Source: Halohasta litorea (GTDB lineage Archaea; Halobacteriota; Halobacteria; Halobacteriales; Haloferacaceae). Taken from it: a stretch of 64,000 nt of DNA. Below, in pieces: positions 54,511 through 63,305 of the stretch. The notes below the pieces were generated by a model. That model did no database searches. It saw nothing but the letters and a program-made list of their open reading frames with translations, and was not told where the DNA came from. Position 1 is the first letter of the stretch. Each line of letters opens with the position of its first letter. The stretch spans positions 1-64,000 of the forward strand of contig NZ_JANHDJ010000001.1 of assembly GCF_024494645.1 (NCBI RefSeq), in the 5' to 3' direction. The position numbers were made by a program, and so were the translations under genes.

Positions 54511-55662
54511 ATGAGTCAGGACATCTGCGTTATGGTGCCGACGATCCGGGAGTACGAGTGTATGCGGTCGTACTTCGAGAACGCCCGCAACCACGAGTTC
54601 GACCTCTCGCGGCTGCACGTCGTCCTCATCACCGAGGACTTCTGTGACACCGACGAGATGGAAGCCATGCTCGACGAGGAGGGCGTCGACGGCGAAGTCT
54701 TCGACGGAACGCGGCGAGAAGAGTGGTTCGCCGAGCATGACGTCTCGGAGTACAGCCACATCATCCCCGCCGCAAGCCACGCCGAAACGAGCTTCGGCCT
54801 GCTGTATATGTGGGCTGGCGACTACGACTACGGTTTCTTCATCGACGACGACACCCTGCCACACGACGAGGACTTCTTCGGCACCCACATGGAAAACCTC
54901 GCCTTCGAGGGCGAAATCGAATCCGTCTCCTCGGACGAGCAGTGGGTCAACGTCCTCTATCAGAACGCCGACGAGCACGACCTCTACCCCCGTGGCTACC
55001 CCTACTCGGCGATGCACGAGAGCGTCGAGACCGAGACGACGGAGATCGAGCGCAACGAGATCGTCGCCTCGCAGGGTCTGTGGACCAACGTGCCGGATCT
55101 GGATGCCGTGCGCATCCTGATGGACGGCGACTTGCAGGGCCAGGCCCAGACCCGAACCACCGAAGACGATTTCGAGGGCGACTTCGTCGCCGCGGAAGGT
55201 CAGTATCTCACGGTTTGCTCCATGAACCTCGCGTTCCGCCGCGAGGTCATTCCGGCTTTCTACCAGCTGCCGATGGACGAAAACGAGTGGGACGTCGGCC
55301 GGTTCGACGACATCTGGTCGGGCGTCTTCCTCAAACGCGCCTGCGACATCCTCGGCAAGCAGATCTACAACGGCGCGCCGCTCTGCGAACACAACAAAGC
55401 GCCCAGAAGCACCTTCGATGACCTCAACAACGAGGTGCCGGGCCTCGAACTCAACGAACACCTCTGGGAGATTATCGACGACGTCGGCGGCGACGTCTCG
55501 CCCGCCGACGACGAGCCCTACGCGGCGATCTTCGCGGCGATGGCCGCCGAACTCGAAGACGGCGACTGGTCGGACTACAACAACGGCGACTTTTTCAACT
55601 ACGTCGGCGAGTTCATGGGCGACTGGCTCGACTGCCTCGACGAGATCGACGCGGCGGCCTGA
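54511..55662 (+). CDS. Alpha-1,4-glucan-protein synthase-like (GT75-type) protein
   Basis: A 383-aa cytosolic, very acidic protein starting MSQDICVMVPTIREYECMRS. It resembles the reversibly glycosylated polypeptide family, with a DXD-like motif YGFFIDDDTLPHDEDFFG (Asp112-Asp114) after YMWAGDYD. Other motifs: GYPYSAMHESVETETTEIER, ALCEH-like GAPLCEHNKAPRS, and a long Asp-rich C-terminus. Plant RGPs are UDP-arabinopyranose mutases; haloarchaeal members are only named by similarity, so activity is uncertain. It has a perfect metal-box repeat overlapping its promoter, which ties expression to metal supply. Confidence 0.8.
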   Translation: MSQDICVMVPTIREYECMRSYFENARNHEFDLSRLHVVLITEDFCDTDEMEAMLDEEGVDGEVFDGTRREEWFAEHDVSEYSHIIPAASHAETSFGLLYMWAGDYDYGFFIDDDTLPHDEDFFGTHMENLAFEGEIESVSSDEQWVNVLYQNADEHDLYPRGYPYSAMHESVETETTEIERNEIVASQGLWTNVPDLDAVRILMDGDLQGQAQTRTTEDDFEGDFVAAEGQYLTVCSMNLAFRREVIPAFYQLPMDENEWDVGRFDDIWSGVFLKRACDILGKQIYNGAPLCEHNKAPRSTFDDLNNEVPGLELNEHLWEIIDDVGGDVSPADDEPYAAIFAAMAAELEDGDWSDYNNGDFFNYVGEFMGDWLDCLDEIDAAA

Positions 55663-55690
55663 CGGGGGGCGAACCGACGACTATAAGTTG

Positions 55691-55708
55691 TTTTAGGCTA
55701 GCCTAAAA
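55691..55708. promoter_or_regulatory. Metal-box-type inverted repeat, iron-binding-protein gene
   Basis: TTTTAGG-CTAG-CCTAAAA, a perfect 18-bp palindrome, ends 2 bp before the ATG at 55711. On a leaderless transcript this covers the start site of transcription. Among the four copies this is the most symmetrical, with a palindromic centre. Confidence 0.85.
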
Positions 55709-55710
55709 GT

Positions 55711-56847
55711 ATGACACGACAGAACGATTCGACTCGTTCCAACCGTCGACGGTTCCTCGCGGGATCGGCGGCGATCGGTGCAGTCACACTCGCAGGGTGT
55801 ACGGATCTCGTCGGTGCCCCGGACAACGAGGAGACGACGGAGTCGTCGGTCGGCCAGATCGGTTCGGGCCGTGAGGGGCGTCCCGCCCCCGGCGGCACGC
55901 CGGTCGCGGAAATGCCCGATCTGGAGGGCGAACTCCAGATATACTCGGGTCGCGGCGAGTTCCTTGTCGGCGAGCTGATCTCCTTCCTCGACGATACTTA
56001 CCCCGACTTCGATCCGGTCGTCCGCTACAACAGCGGCAGCGATCTGGTCAACCAGATCCTCAACGAGGGCGAGGGGACTCCCGCCGATGTCTTTTATACC
56101 GTCGACTCCGGCGGGCTCGGTGCGCTGGCCGACGAGGGCCGCACCCGCGGCCTGTCGTCGGAGATCACGGACCCGGTTCGCGACGAGTTCTACACCGACC
56201 AGTGGGTCGGCACCTCCGGCCGCGCACGATCGATCCCGTTCAACACCAACGCTTACAGCGAATCGGAGATCCCCTCCGACGTCATGGAGTTTCCCGACTT
56301 CGAGGGTGATATGGGCTGGGCTCCTTCCTATCCCTCCTGTCAGGGGTTCGTGACTGCAATGCGCCAGATCGAAGGCGAGGAGGCCACCCGCGAGTGGCTG
56401 GAGGGCATTGTTGACGCCGGAATCGAACCCTACCCCGACGAGTTCGCGGTCTCCCAGGCGGTCGCCGACGGCGAACTCGACGCCGGGTTCGCCAACCACT
56501 ACTACATACAGCGCGTCCTGGACGGCTCGCCGAACGCGCCGATCCAGACCGCCTTCACCAGCGGTGATGCGGGCTCGATCTTCGATGTCGCCGGGGCGGC
56601 GGTCATCGACGAGACCGACAGATCCGAGATGGCCGAGAACTTCATCCGCCACCTGCTGTCGGCCGAAGCCCAGGAGTACTTCGCCACCTCGACCTTCGAG
56701 TACCCCGTGATCCCCGAGGTCGATCCCGTCGGTCGGCTGCCGTCGATCGACGAACTCGATGTGCCGAATCTCCGGATCGCGGAGCTCGATCTCTCGGATG
56801 TCGATGCGACGATCGATCTGATGCGCGATGTCGGCATCCAAACCTAA
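55711..56847 (+). CDS. Iron(III)-type ABC transporter binding lipoprotein
   Basis: A 378-aa protein. The Tat signal has Arg-Arg-Arg at residues 12-14 (NRRRFLAGSA) and the lipobox TLAGCTD with Cys30, so it is an exported lipoprotein. The mature part is FbpA-like: LEGELQIYSGRGEFLVGELI, YPDFDPVVRYNSGSDLVNQI, EGTPADVFYTVDSGGLGALA, and LSSEITDPVRDEFYTDQWVG. FbpA-like proteins bind ferric ion. No permease or ATPase gene accompanies it; the next gene is a glycosyltransferase. A perfect metal-box repeat overlaps its start. Confidence 0.9.
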   Translation: MTRQNDSTRSNRRRFLAGSAAIGAVTLAGCTDLVGAPDNEETTESSVGQIGSGREGRPAPGGTPVAEMPDLEGELQIYSGRGEFLVGELISFLDDTYPDFDPVVRYNSGSDLVNQILNEGEGTPADVFYTVDSGGLGALADEGRTRGLSSEITDPVRDEFYTDQWVGTSGRARSIPFNTNAYSESEIPSDVMEFPDFEGDMGWAPSYPSCQGFVTAMRQIEGEEATREWLEGIVDAGIEPYPDEFAVSQAVADGELDAGFANHYYIQRVLDGSPNAPIQTAFTSGDAGSIFDVAGAAVIDETDRSEMAENFIRHLLSAEAQEYFATSTFEYPVIPEVDPVGRLPSIDELDVPNLRIAELDLSDVDATIDLMRDVGIQT

Positions 56848-56855
56848 CTCGAACC

Positions 56856-59027
56856 GTGGCGTCCGACCCCCGATTTCGGCCCGACCGCCTTGCCGATCTC
56901 GACCGTGAGGTATGGCTCGCGGCCACCGTGGCCGCGCTGTCGGGGGCGGTCGTTCTCTTCATTGCGCTTGCGGTTTTTCCCTACCACTCGACGAACCACG
57001 ACGAGGGCGTCTATCTCCTCCAGGCGGCGATGCTCCTGGAGGGCCAACTCGAACTGCAGGCCGGAGAACTGGCCGAGGCGTTCCGGCCGTGGTTCTTCAT
57101 CGAGGACGGCGGGCGGCTCTACTCGAAGTACAGCCCGGTTCCGGCGGCGATGTACGCGGTCTCGATGGCGATCTTCGGCGAGCCACGCGTGACGCTGGCG
57201 GCCCTCGCCGCGGGGTCGACCGGGTTAGTCTACTGGCTCGGCGCAACGGCCGTCGACCGTCGGGTCGGCTTCGTCGCCGCCGCGCTCTTCGCGGCCGCGC
57301 CGATGACGCTGTTGACGTCGTCGGTGTTTCTCCCCTACGCGCCGACGACGTTCCTCAACCTCTCGTTCGCGGTCGCCTACCTCTACGGCGTCCGCACGGG
57401 CTCGACGCGGGCGGCAGCGGCCGCGGGAATCGCCATCGGCCTCGCCTTCTTCGCTCGACCCTACACCGCCGTGCTGTTCGCCGCGCCGTTTATCGGCCAC
57501 GCGCTGTGGACTGTCGGCGGCTCGCTGCGTCGAGACGGGCTCCCGATGGGCCGCGGCGGCCTGCGGTTTGCTTCGCTTCCGGACCCGGTGCGGCGCAACA
57601 CGCTGACCGCGCTGGGCGGGCTCGCCTTCGTCGGCCTCACGCTGGCCTACAACCTCCGGCTCACCGGCTCGCCGCTGGTGTTCCCCTATCAGGTGTTCGC
57701 CCCGCTCGATGGCCCGGGGTTCGGCTACCGTGAGATCCTGGATCACTCCGTCGATTACACCCTCCCGCTGGCCGCCGAGGCCAACAGCTACGCCCTCCGG
57801 TATCTCGGCACCCGCTGGTTTACGGGTGGGCTGCTCGGGACGGCCGCAGCCGCTGTCGGCCTGGGGGTCGCCGTCCGCCGGTGGCGGTGGTCCGGGACCC
57901 GTATCGATTCGACCACCAGCCTGCTGCTGGCGGGCCTGTTCGTCTCGGTGCCGCTGGGCAACCTCGCCTTCTGGGGCAACTACAACATGTTGGCGACGCT
58001 GAGCGACCCGACCAACGGGCTCGTGGCCCACTTCGGCCCCTTCTACTATTTCGACCTGCTCGTGCCGTTGTCGATCTTTGCGGCGATCGGCTTCGTCGCT
58101 GGCTGGCGGTGGCTCCGTGACAGCCGACTTGCAGACCGCTTCGCGGCCAGAACCACCGACGCGACGGCCCGGCGACTCGCCGTCGCCGCCCTCGTGGTGA
58201 GCGTCCTCGTGGTCGGCGGCGCGAACGCAGCACTGCTCGCCGATCCCTTCGAGGAGAACGTCGAGCCCACACAGAAGTTCGCGGCCGCCTACGAACCGAT
58301 CGAAGAGGCCGACTTCGAGAACGCCCTCGTGTTCATTCCCGACCCCTACGGCCCCTGGCAGAACCACCCCTTCCAGTCGCTGCGGAACGACCCCGGACTC
58401 GACGGAGAGGTGGTCTATGCGCTCGACCGCGATCCGGCGGGTGATTTCGCGGTCCTGGATGCCTACCCGAACCGAACCTACTACCGCTACGACTACCGCG
58501 GCGAGTGGACGCCGAACCCAGAGGACTACGTCTCGCCGAAACTCGAAGCCCTCGCGGTGCGGCGCAGTCCGACGCTGGCTGGCGAGTCGACGATCGGTGT
58601 TCCCAACCGGATCAGCCGGGCGACCGTCAGGCTCGAAACCGACGACAACGCCACGAGCTACGACCTGCAGACCCCGACCGACTCGATCACCGTCGACTGG
58701 AGACTCACTCCCAACGAAACCCGCCTCGATGCCGTGAGCACCGGCGACCGATCGGTGGCGGTCAACGGGACGGCGATCGCAGTCGATGACGCCGACGAGG
58801 TCCGACTGTTGATCACGCTGGTCGACCCCGAGGGGTCGTCGTTTACTTACCGCCAGGAGGCGGCCGTCCGCTCGGACGGCCGCGAGGTCGAAGCCGTCTG
58901 GCCGCCCGAGCGGTCGGTCTGTCGGCTGGTGACGCTGTGTGGCAGCGAGGGAACGTATCTGCCCGACGATCCCGATGCACACCCATCGTGGGTCGGCTTC
59001 GAAACCGAGTTGGAACCCGCTGCCTGA
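56856..59027 (+). CDS. GT39/PMT-like membrane glycosyltransferase
   Basis: A 723-aa protein starting with GTG (MASDPRFRPDRLADLDREVW). Ten to twelve membrane segments are followed by a C-terminal extracytoplasmic region. After the first segment, PYHSTNHDEGVYLLQAAMLL carries the Asp-Glu motif of GT-C glycosyltransferases (PMT/ArnT/GT39-83), which use lipid-linked sugars. The C-terminal part has the beta-type sequence FTYRQEAAVRSDGREVEAVW. It could transfer a sugar to a protein or lipid on the outer face. Acceptor unknown. It begins 8 bp after the iron-binding gene, so both may share the metal-box promoter. Confidence 0.8.
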   Translation: MASDPRFRPDRLADLDREVWLAATVAALSGAVVLFIALAVFPYHSTNHDEGVYLLQAAMLLEGQLELQAGELAEAFRPWFFIEDGGRLYSKYSPVPAAMYAVSMAIFGEPRVTLAALAAGSTGLVYWLGATAVDRRVGFVAAALFAAAPMTLLTSSVFLPYAPTTFLNLSFAVAYLYGVRTGSTRAAAAAGIAIGLAFFARPYTAVLFAAPFIGHALWTVGGSLRRDGLPMGRGGLRFASLPDPVRRNTLTALGGLAFVGLTLAYNLRLTGSPLVFPYQVFAPLDGPGFGYREILDHSVDYTLPLAAEANSYALRYLGTRWFTGGLLGTAAAAVGLGVAVRRWRWSGTRIDSTTSLLLAGLFVSVPLGNLAFWGNYNMLATLSDPTNGLVAHFGPFYYFDLLVPLSIFAAIGFVAGWRWLRDSRLADRFAARTTDATARRLAVAALVVSVLVVGGANAALLADPFEENVEPTQKFAAAYEPIEEADFENALVFIPDPYGPWQNHPFQSLRNDPGLDGEVVYALDRDPAGDFAVLDAYPNRTYYRYDYRGEWTPNPEDYVSPKLEALAVRRSPTLAGESTIGVPNRISRATVRLETDDNATSYDLQTPTDSITVDWRLTPNETRLDAVSTGDRSVAVNGTAIAVDDADEVRLLITLVDPEGSSFTYRQEAAVRSDGREVEAVWPPERSVCRLVTLCGSEGTYLPDDPDAHPSWVGFETELEPAA

Positions 59028-59137
59028 GGCGGTCGAACGAGAGTACCTGCTGAACGCGTACCATCTCGTTTGACGACGATATCGTAGTTCGCGTAGCTAC
59101 ATCGGATCGATCTGATGATGGTCGACAGCTCGGCTGC

Positions 59138-61228
59138 TCACCGATCATCGTACACCATCGAGAACAGTTCCCGTTCAGCCGTCCGGAGATGACGGCTCAC
59201 TGTTGGCTGTGCAATCCCGAGGATATCCGCCAACTCCCCGGCGTTCGTCTCCCGTGGCCATTCGAAGAACCCGGCGTAGTATGCCGTCTGTAACACCTCT
59301 CTTTGCCGCTCGGTTAGCTGGTTTTGGTACTCCGTTTCGAACTGTTCGGCGGTCTGTATCGGCTCGTTGTACTCACGGCGGGCAACCAAGTCGACCGTGC
59401 CGAGGTGCTTCTGGAGAACCGTCTCGAACGTCCGAGGGTCGGCAGTCCGTGGAATTCGGATGACGATCCGTGTCGTCTCCGGCGCCGCCGTGGCATCCTG
59501 GACCATCCCGCCACGCTGGAGCAGTTGTGACCAGACGGTCGATTCTTCGAGGACGCATTCGAACAAACACTCCTCCTCGCGGTCGGTCAACAGTCGAATC
59601 TCGGTCACCGACGACTGGTCGTCGGCCCAGGCCACCACCTCGGCCGCGGTCGCACCACTGACGGCAAAAAACATGGTCGTCGTCCCATCGGGACGCTCGA
59701 TGAGGTTTTCCAGTGTGAATACACCGCCAACGTCGGTCGCCAGCGAGAACACCGACGCCGACCGGTCGTGAACCGAAAACTCGAGTTCGATCGACTGGTC
59801 GCTCACGAACGACTGTCGACGCTCGTCGGCGTTCAGCGCGTAGCCGACGATCCCGCCGAGCTCCTGGAGTACCGACACCTCCACCGAATCAAACGTGTCG
59901 GCTTCCGAGGCAAACACGGTAATGATTCCGTACAGGGTCCCCTGATAGATGACCGGAATCGAAATAGCTGCGCGGTAGCCGTGCTGAATCGCGGCTTCGC
60001 GCCACGGTTCGAACGGTGGGTCCTGGTGGAGTGCATTGTCGACTTGTGGCGTCCGTTCGTCGAGTGCACGACCCACCGTCCCGTGGGCGGTCGGCTCGTC
60101 GGTATACGGCTGCTCGAACGTTTCGAGCGACGAGCCGTCGCTCCCGACGGCGGCTTTCGGCACCACCTCGCCCGTTCCGTTACGGGCTCCGAACCACGCG
60201 AACTGGTAGGGTGAAAACGTGACGAGTCGCTCGCAGACGGTCCGATAGATCTCCGCTCGGCTCTCGGCTTCGGTCAGTCCGCTCGTTAGCTCGCGGGTGA
60301 TATCGTTTAGCCGACGAAGCCGGTCCAGCGACGCCGACTGCTGGTTCAACTGTGTCTGTTTCTCTCGGACCCTCCGTTCGTGGTCGACACGTTCTCTGGC
60401 TGCCTGGGTCGCGGCGACGAGGATCGTTGCGATGTCGAACTCCGTTTCAGTGAAGGTGTCCGGTTCCGTCGCGCCAATGATGAACACTCCGTGTGAGCCA
60501 ATCGGGAGCAGTATGGCGCTTCGAAGCGACGTTTCGTCGCTGTCGATCCGGTCGTATGCCGCCACGTCCGCCACGAGTTCCCCCTCCTGTCGGGAGAAGA
60601 TCCGCCACGGAAACGCCCACTCCGTACTGAACAACCGGGGCCCGTTTGTCAGCGCCTCGGCTTCCGGTGTCCATTCGGTCGGGTCGAGCCGACCAGCCGC
60701 CTCGTCGTACGTTTCGACCACCGCTATCGAGTGGTCGAACAGCCCGCGGGCCGTTTCGACAGTCTGCGTATAGATCTCGCTTGGTGATTCGGCCGTTGGA
60801 AGCTCCTGGAGACAGTCACTCAGCTCGGCAAGGCTGTGTTCATACGTGTTCTCGTCGGTTGAGGCCACAATAACTGCGAATAGATGCCGCTCGCTATCGA
60901 GTTCACAGCGATCCATTACGAGCTGTCGCACTGACTCGGTTCCATCACGATGGCGTCCTGTCACCCGAAATTCGACGCGACTTCCATGTTCGACTACCGT
61001 CTCAAGCGCGTCGACGATATCGGTCCGCGGCGGAGCGTCCTTGTCGGTCGCAAACAGGCTACCGAACGGCTCGCCGACGATCTCTACCGGCGAGTAGCCG
61101 AACAGCCGCTCAACGGCGGCATTCGCGTACTGCACCGTCCCATCAGTCGACAGAACGACGATTCCAGCCGGGAGCTTGTCGAGGATCGCTTCGAACGAAT
61201 ATGTCGGATCCGACTGAAAGGAACCCAT
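59138..61228 (-). CDS. PAS/GAF/BAT/HTH_10 regulator (bacterio-opsin-activator type)
   Basis: A 696-aa protein. Domain order: PAS near the N-terminus (DKLPAGIVVLSTDGTVQYAN; ERLFGYSPVEIVGEPFGSLF), two GAF-type domains (about residues 140-300 and 315-470, the second with AAISIPVIYQGTLYGIITVF), the BAT domain (IELEFSVHDRSASVFSLATD), and HTH_10 (REVLQTAYYAGFFEWPRETN, ELADILGIAQPTVSRHLRTA). There is no kinase domain. It likely senses a small molecule or redox state and controls transcription. Its target is unknown. It sits among the glycosylation genes but has no metal box of its own. Confidence 0.88.
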   Translation of the reverse strand: MGSFQSDPTYSFEAILDKLPAGIVVLSTDGTVQYANAAVERLFGYSPVEIVGEPFGSLFATDKDAPPRTDIVDALETVVEHGSRVEFRVTGRHRDGTESVRQLVMDRCELDSERHLFAVIVASTDENTYEHSLAELSDCLQELPTAESPSEIYTQTVETARGLFDHSIAVVETYDEAAGRLDPTEWTPEAEALTNGPRLFSTEWAFPWRIFSRQEGELVADVAAYDRIDSDETSLRSAILLPIGSHGVFIIGATEPDTFTETEFDIATILVAATQAARERVDHERRVREKQTQLNQQSASLDRLRRLNDITRELTSGLTEAESRAEIYRTVCERLVTFSPYQFAWFGARNGTGEVVPKAAVGSDGSSLETFEQPYTDEPTAHGTVGRALDERTPQVDNALHQDPPFEPWREAAIQHGYRAAISIPVIYQGTLYGIITVFASEADTFDSVEVSVLQELGGIVGYALNADERRQSFVSDQSIELEFSVHDRSASVFSLATDVGGVFTLENLIERPDGTTTMFFAVSGATAAEVVAWADDQSSVTEIRLLTDREEECLFECVLEESTVWSQLLQRGGMVQDATAAPETTRIVIRIPRTADPRTFETVLQKHLGTVDLVARREYNEPIQTAEQFETEYQNQLTERQREVLQTAYYAGFFEWPRETNAGELADILGIAQPTVSRHLRTAERELFSMVYDDR

Positions 61229-61359
61229 TGCAGAGTGTCCGGCGTCAACGGGTTTGTATTTTTATTCGCTTGAAAATATATTTTTGAAAACTATTCGTCC
61301 AGCGGATATCATCTAGCGACAGTCGACAGGAGTCCCTCCCCCGAGAGACTCGGCTGCGA

Positions 61360-61665
61360 CTACTCCGTTGTTTCGGCCGTGGTGTGGTCTGTAAGCCGTT
61401 CCGGCAGTACGGAGAGATCGAATTCGTCGATCTCCGGCCCCCGGTAGTAGACGATCAGCGACCACATGCCACAGGCAGCAAACGAGCCGAACGCCGAGAA
61501 CTCCATCCCCATACTCAGAAAGGTCAGCGAGTAGACGAACCCGATCACCATTGATGGAACGCTTGTTGCCCGTGGAACACACGCCGCTGCGTTCCGAATC
61601 GTGGGTGCCAAAAACCCGACCGACAGCAGACTGCCCGCCAGGAATATCATATCTTGCCACACCAT
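61360..61665 (-). CDS. Small three-segment membrane protein
   Basis: A 101-aa protein with three predicted segments (MIFLAGSLLSVGFLAPTIRN; SVPSMVIGFVYSLTFLSMGM; FSAFGSFAACGMWSLIVYYR) and an acidic soluble tail. Size and three-segment topology recall half-SWEET/PQ-loop proteins, but no PQ-loop signature is obvious. Function unknown. It lies upstream of the PAS/GAF regulator on the same strand, with a 131-bp gap. Confidence 0.65.
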   Translation of the reverse strand: MVWQDMIFLAGSLLSVGFLAPTIRNAAACVPRATSVPSMVIGFVYSLTFLSMGMEFSAFGSFAACGMWSLIVYYRGPEIDEFDLSVLPERLTDHTTAETTE

Positions 61666-62006
61666 TATCTGTCCCCCTCCGCCCGAACTATTGTCATCCC
61701 CATTTCAGACATTGCATCTTGTGACAGTCCCTATTCACGGTTAGGCAAACCGGACATACTACTAGCCCGGCACGCGACAACAGGGGCTAGCTTTATACCC
61801 GTTATATTATCCATGATAGAGAGGGCCGGTCGACGTAGTACCACATACGTCTCACCTGTAGTCGTTTCACTGGCGAAGTACTGGTGTTCGTCGACCGTGT
61901 TTTCGCTCGACAGACGCGCAGTGGATGCCAGACTGCGAACGCGTATATTGTAGAGTCAATAAATCGATCCCCAACCTCTTTGGGACCTCTCTTACATATC
62001 TTTCTT
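61666..62006. other. Divergent intergenic region
   Basis: A 341-bp gap between two divergent small membrane-protein genes. GCTTTATACCCGTTATATTATCC near 61790-61812 is strongly TATA-like, and GTATATTGTAG near 61943 is another candidate. A TTAGGCAAACC half-site of the metal-box type occurs at 61741 without its second arm. No gene is supported. Confidence 0.6.
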
Positions 62007-62336
62007 ATGACTCTTCAACAGTTCCTCACCCGCGAATTCAACCTCCAAAACGCCGGTTTCTCTCTCGCTTGGATCTTGACCCTCGTCCTCCTTCTCCCCG
62101 TTCAACTCGCTTCCATTATCGTCTTTGACTCTACCGGGCTTGATACCATTGCACCCGACCTCGTCTTTACGGTTGCTGTCCCTGCAGTTGTCCTCACTTT
62201 GGCCCCTACCGTTATCGCATATCGTCTCTACACCCCCCGAGCGGCACACGCCACCGCCGCCGTCGCTTTCGTTGCCTTTGGCCTCATCGCTGCGTATACG
62301 GTGCAGTTCTACGGAATGTGTGGGTTGGGCTGTTAA
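62007..62336 (+). CDS. Small membrane protein with low-GC codon use
   Basis: A 109-aa protein starting MTLQQFLTREFNLQNAGFSL. Three membrane segments (ILTLVLLLPVQLASIIVFDS; VFTVAVPAVVLTLAPTVIAY; AAVAFVAFGLIAAYTVQFYG) and a Cys-containing end (GMCGLGC). Third codon positions show many T residues (for example TCTCTCGCTTGG, CGTCTC), unlike neighbouring genes, which hints at acquisition by transfer or a young gene. Function unknown. Confidence 0.6.
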   Translation: MTLQQFLTREFNLQNAGFSLAWILTLVLLLPVQLASIIVFDSTGLDTIAPDLVFTVAVPAVVLTLAPTVIAYRLYTPRAAHATAAVAFVAFGLIAAYTVQFYGMCGLGC

Positions 62337-62470
62337 CCGCCATCCGCTGAAAACGTCTCTGAATTCCGTTCCGCTCTGTAGATAACGTTTTGCTGCATCC
62401 AGACTCTAAGTCTTGCAAACCACCTCTGTGAGTAGTATTCCGTTTTTAAATAGTCGACCCGCTCTTCCGA

Positions 62471-63241
62471 CTACCGGAACCGCTCTTCGAGACAGACCTT
62501 CACGATCGACTTTGCGATCGCTGCGCCGCCCTGGATCGGATCGAGCTTGGTCTCCCCGGCCCGCTCGCGGTAGGCGATCGGCTCCTCCCGGATCTCGTAG
62601 CCGCGCATGAGCGGTCGAATGAGGAGTTCGGCAGAGAGCCCGGTGTTTTCGGTCCACTCGATGGACTCGATGACCTCCTTGCGGTAGGCCCGCATCCCCG
62701 TGGTTGTGTCGTGGACGCGCGTGCCCATCAGCACGCTCGCAATCGCGGCGAAGGCCTGATTGCCGAACCGATTAAAGCCGGGCATCGCCGCCGCGCCGTG
62801 GTAGAGCCGGTCGCCGCTGACGACATCCGCGCCGTTGTTGATCTCCTCGAGGAACTCCGGCAGCTGCTCCATCGGATAGGTGTCGTCGCAGTCGGTGGTA
62901 ACGACAACGGGACGGTCCGGTGCGCTGATCGCCGCGCTGACGGCGACGCCGTACCCCTGTGGCTCCTGTTCGATCACGCGGGCACCATGCTCGCGGGCGA
63001 TCTCCGGGGTTCGGTCCGACGAGCCGTCGACACAGACGACCTCGGCCTTCCCGTCAGTGATCTCGTTGATATCCGAGACGACCTTCTCGATCGCCGCCTC
63101 CTCGTTGTAGGTGCCCATTACGACGCTCACGTCGTCGAAGGTGAACTCCGCCGCCGACTCCTCGTCGGTCGTGTCTTCGGCCGTTGCCGCGCCGTTCGTT
63201 CGTGTCTCGATACTGTCTGCCTCAAACGCACCCTGACTCAT
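62471..63241 (-). CDS. GT2 glycosyltransferase, dolichol-phosphate-sugar synthase type
   Basis: A 256-aa protein. An acidic N-terminal tail (about 35 residues) precedes the GT-A domain: VSVVMGTYNEEAAIEKVVSD, AEVVCVDGSSDRTPEIAREH, VVVTTDCDDTYPMEQLPEFL (DXD-like), FNRFGNQAFAAIASVLMGTR and VHDTTTGMRAYRKEVIESIE. No membrane segments follow, as in soluble dolichol-phosphate glucose or mannose synthases (AglJ/Dpm class). It would charge dolichol phosphate for N-glycosylation. A metal-box-type repeat ends 32 bp upstream of its ATG. Sugar specificity cannot be read. Confidence 0.87.
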   Translation of the reverse strand: MSQGAFEADSIETRTNGAATAEDTTDEESAAEFTFDDVSVVMGTYNEEAAIEKVVSDINEITDGKAEVVCVDGSSDRTPEIAREHGARVIEQEPQGYGVAVSAAISAPDRPVVVTTDCDDTYPMEQLPEFLEEINNGADVVSGDRLYHGAAAMPGFNRFGNQAFAAIASVLMGTRVHDTTTGMRAYRKEVIESIEWTENTGLSAELLIRPLMRGYEIREEPIAYRERAGETKLDPIQGGAAIAKSIVKVCLEERFR

Positions 63242-63272
63242 TACCCGTCGTTTCGACCGCTCCGGTTTATAC

Positions 63273-63290
63273 TTTTAGGTTTACCTAAAG
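63273..63290. promoter_or_regulatory. Metal-box-type inverted repeat, GT2 gene
   Basis: TTTTAGG-TTTA-CCTAAAG, one mismatch in the right arm. It lies 32 bp upstream of the minus-strand GT2 ATG and just downstream of the GMC oxidoreductase stop. GTATAAA (minus strand at about 63266-63272) abuts it as a TATA candidate. Confidence 0.7.
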
Positions 63291-63305
63291 CAGCGCTGTG
63301 AGACG

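Noticed and set aside
61741-61751. TTAGGCAAACC as a fifth metal box
   Set aside because: Only one arm matches; the second arm lacks CCTAAAA.
61813-61953. 46-codon frame between the two small membrane genes
   Set aside because: Its ATG is only about 10 bp after the TATA-like sequence, which does not fit a leaderless start, and it has no motif or ribosome-binding site.
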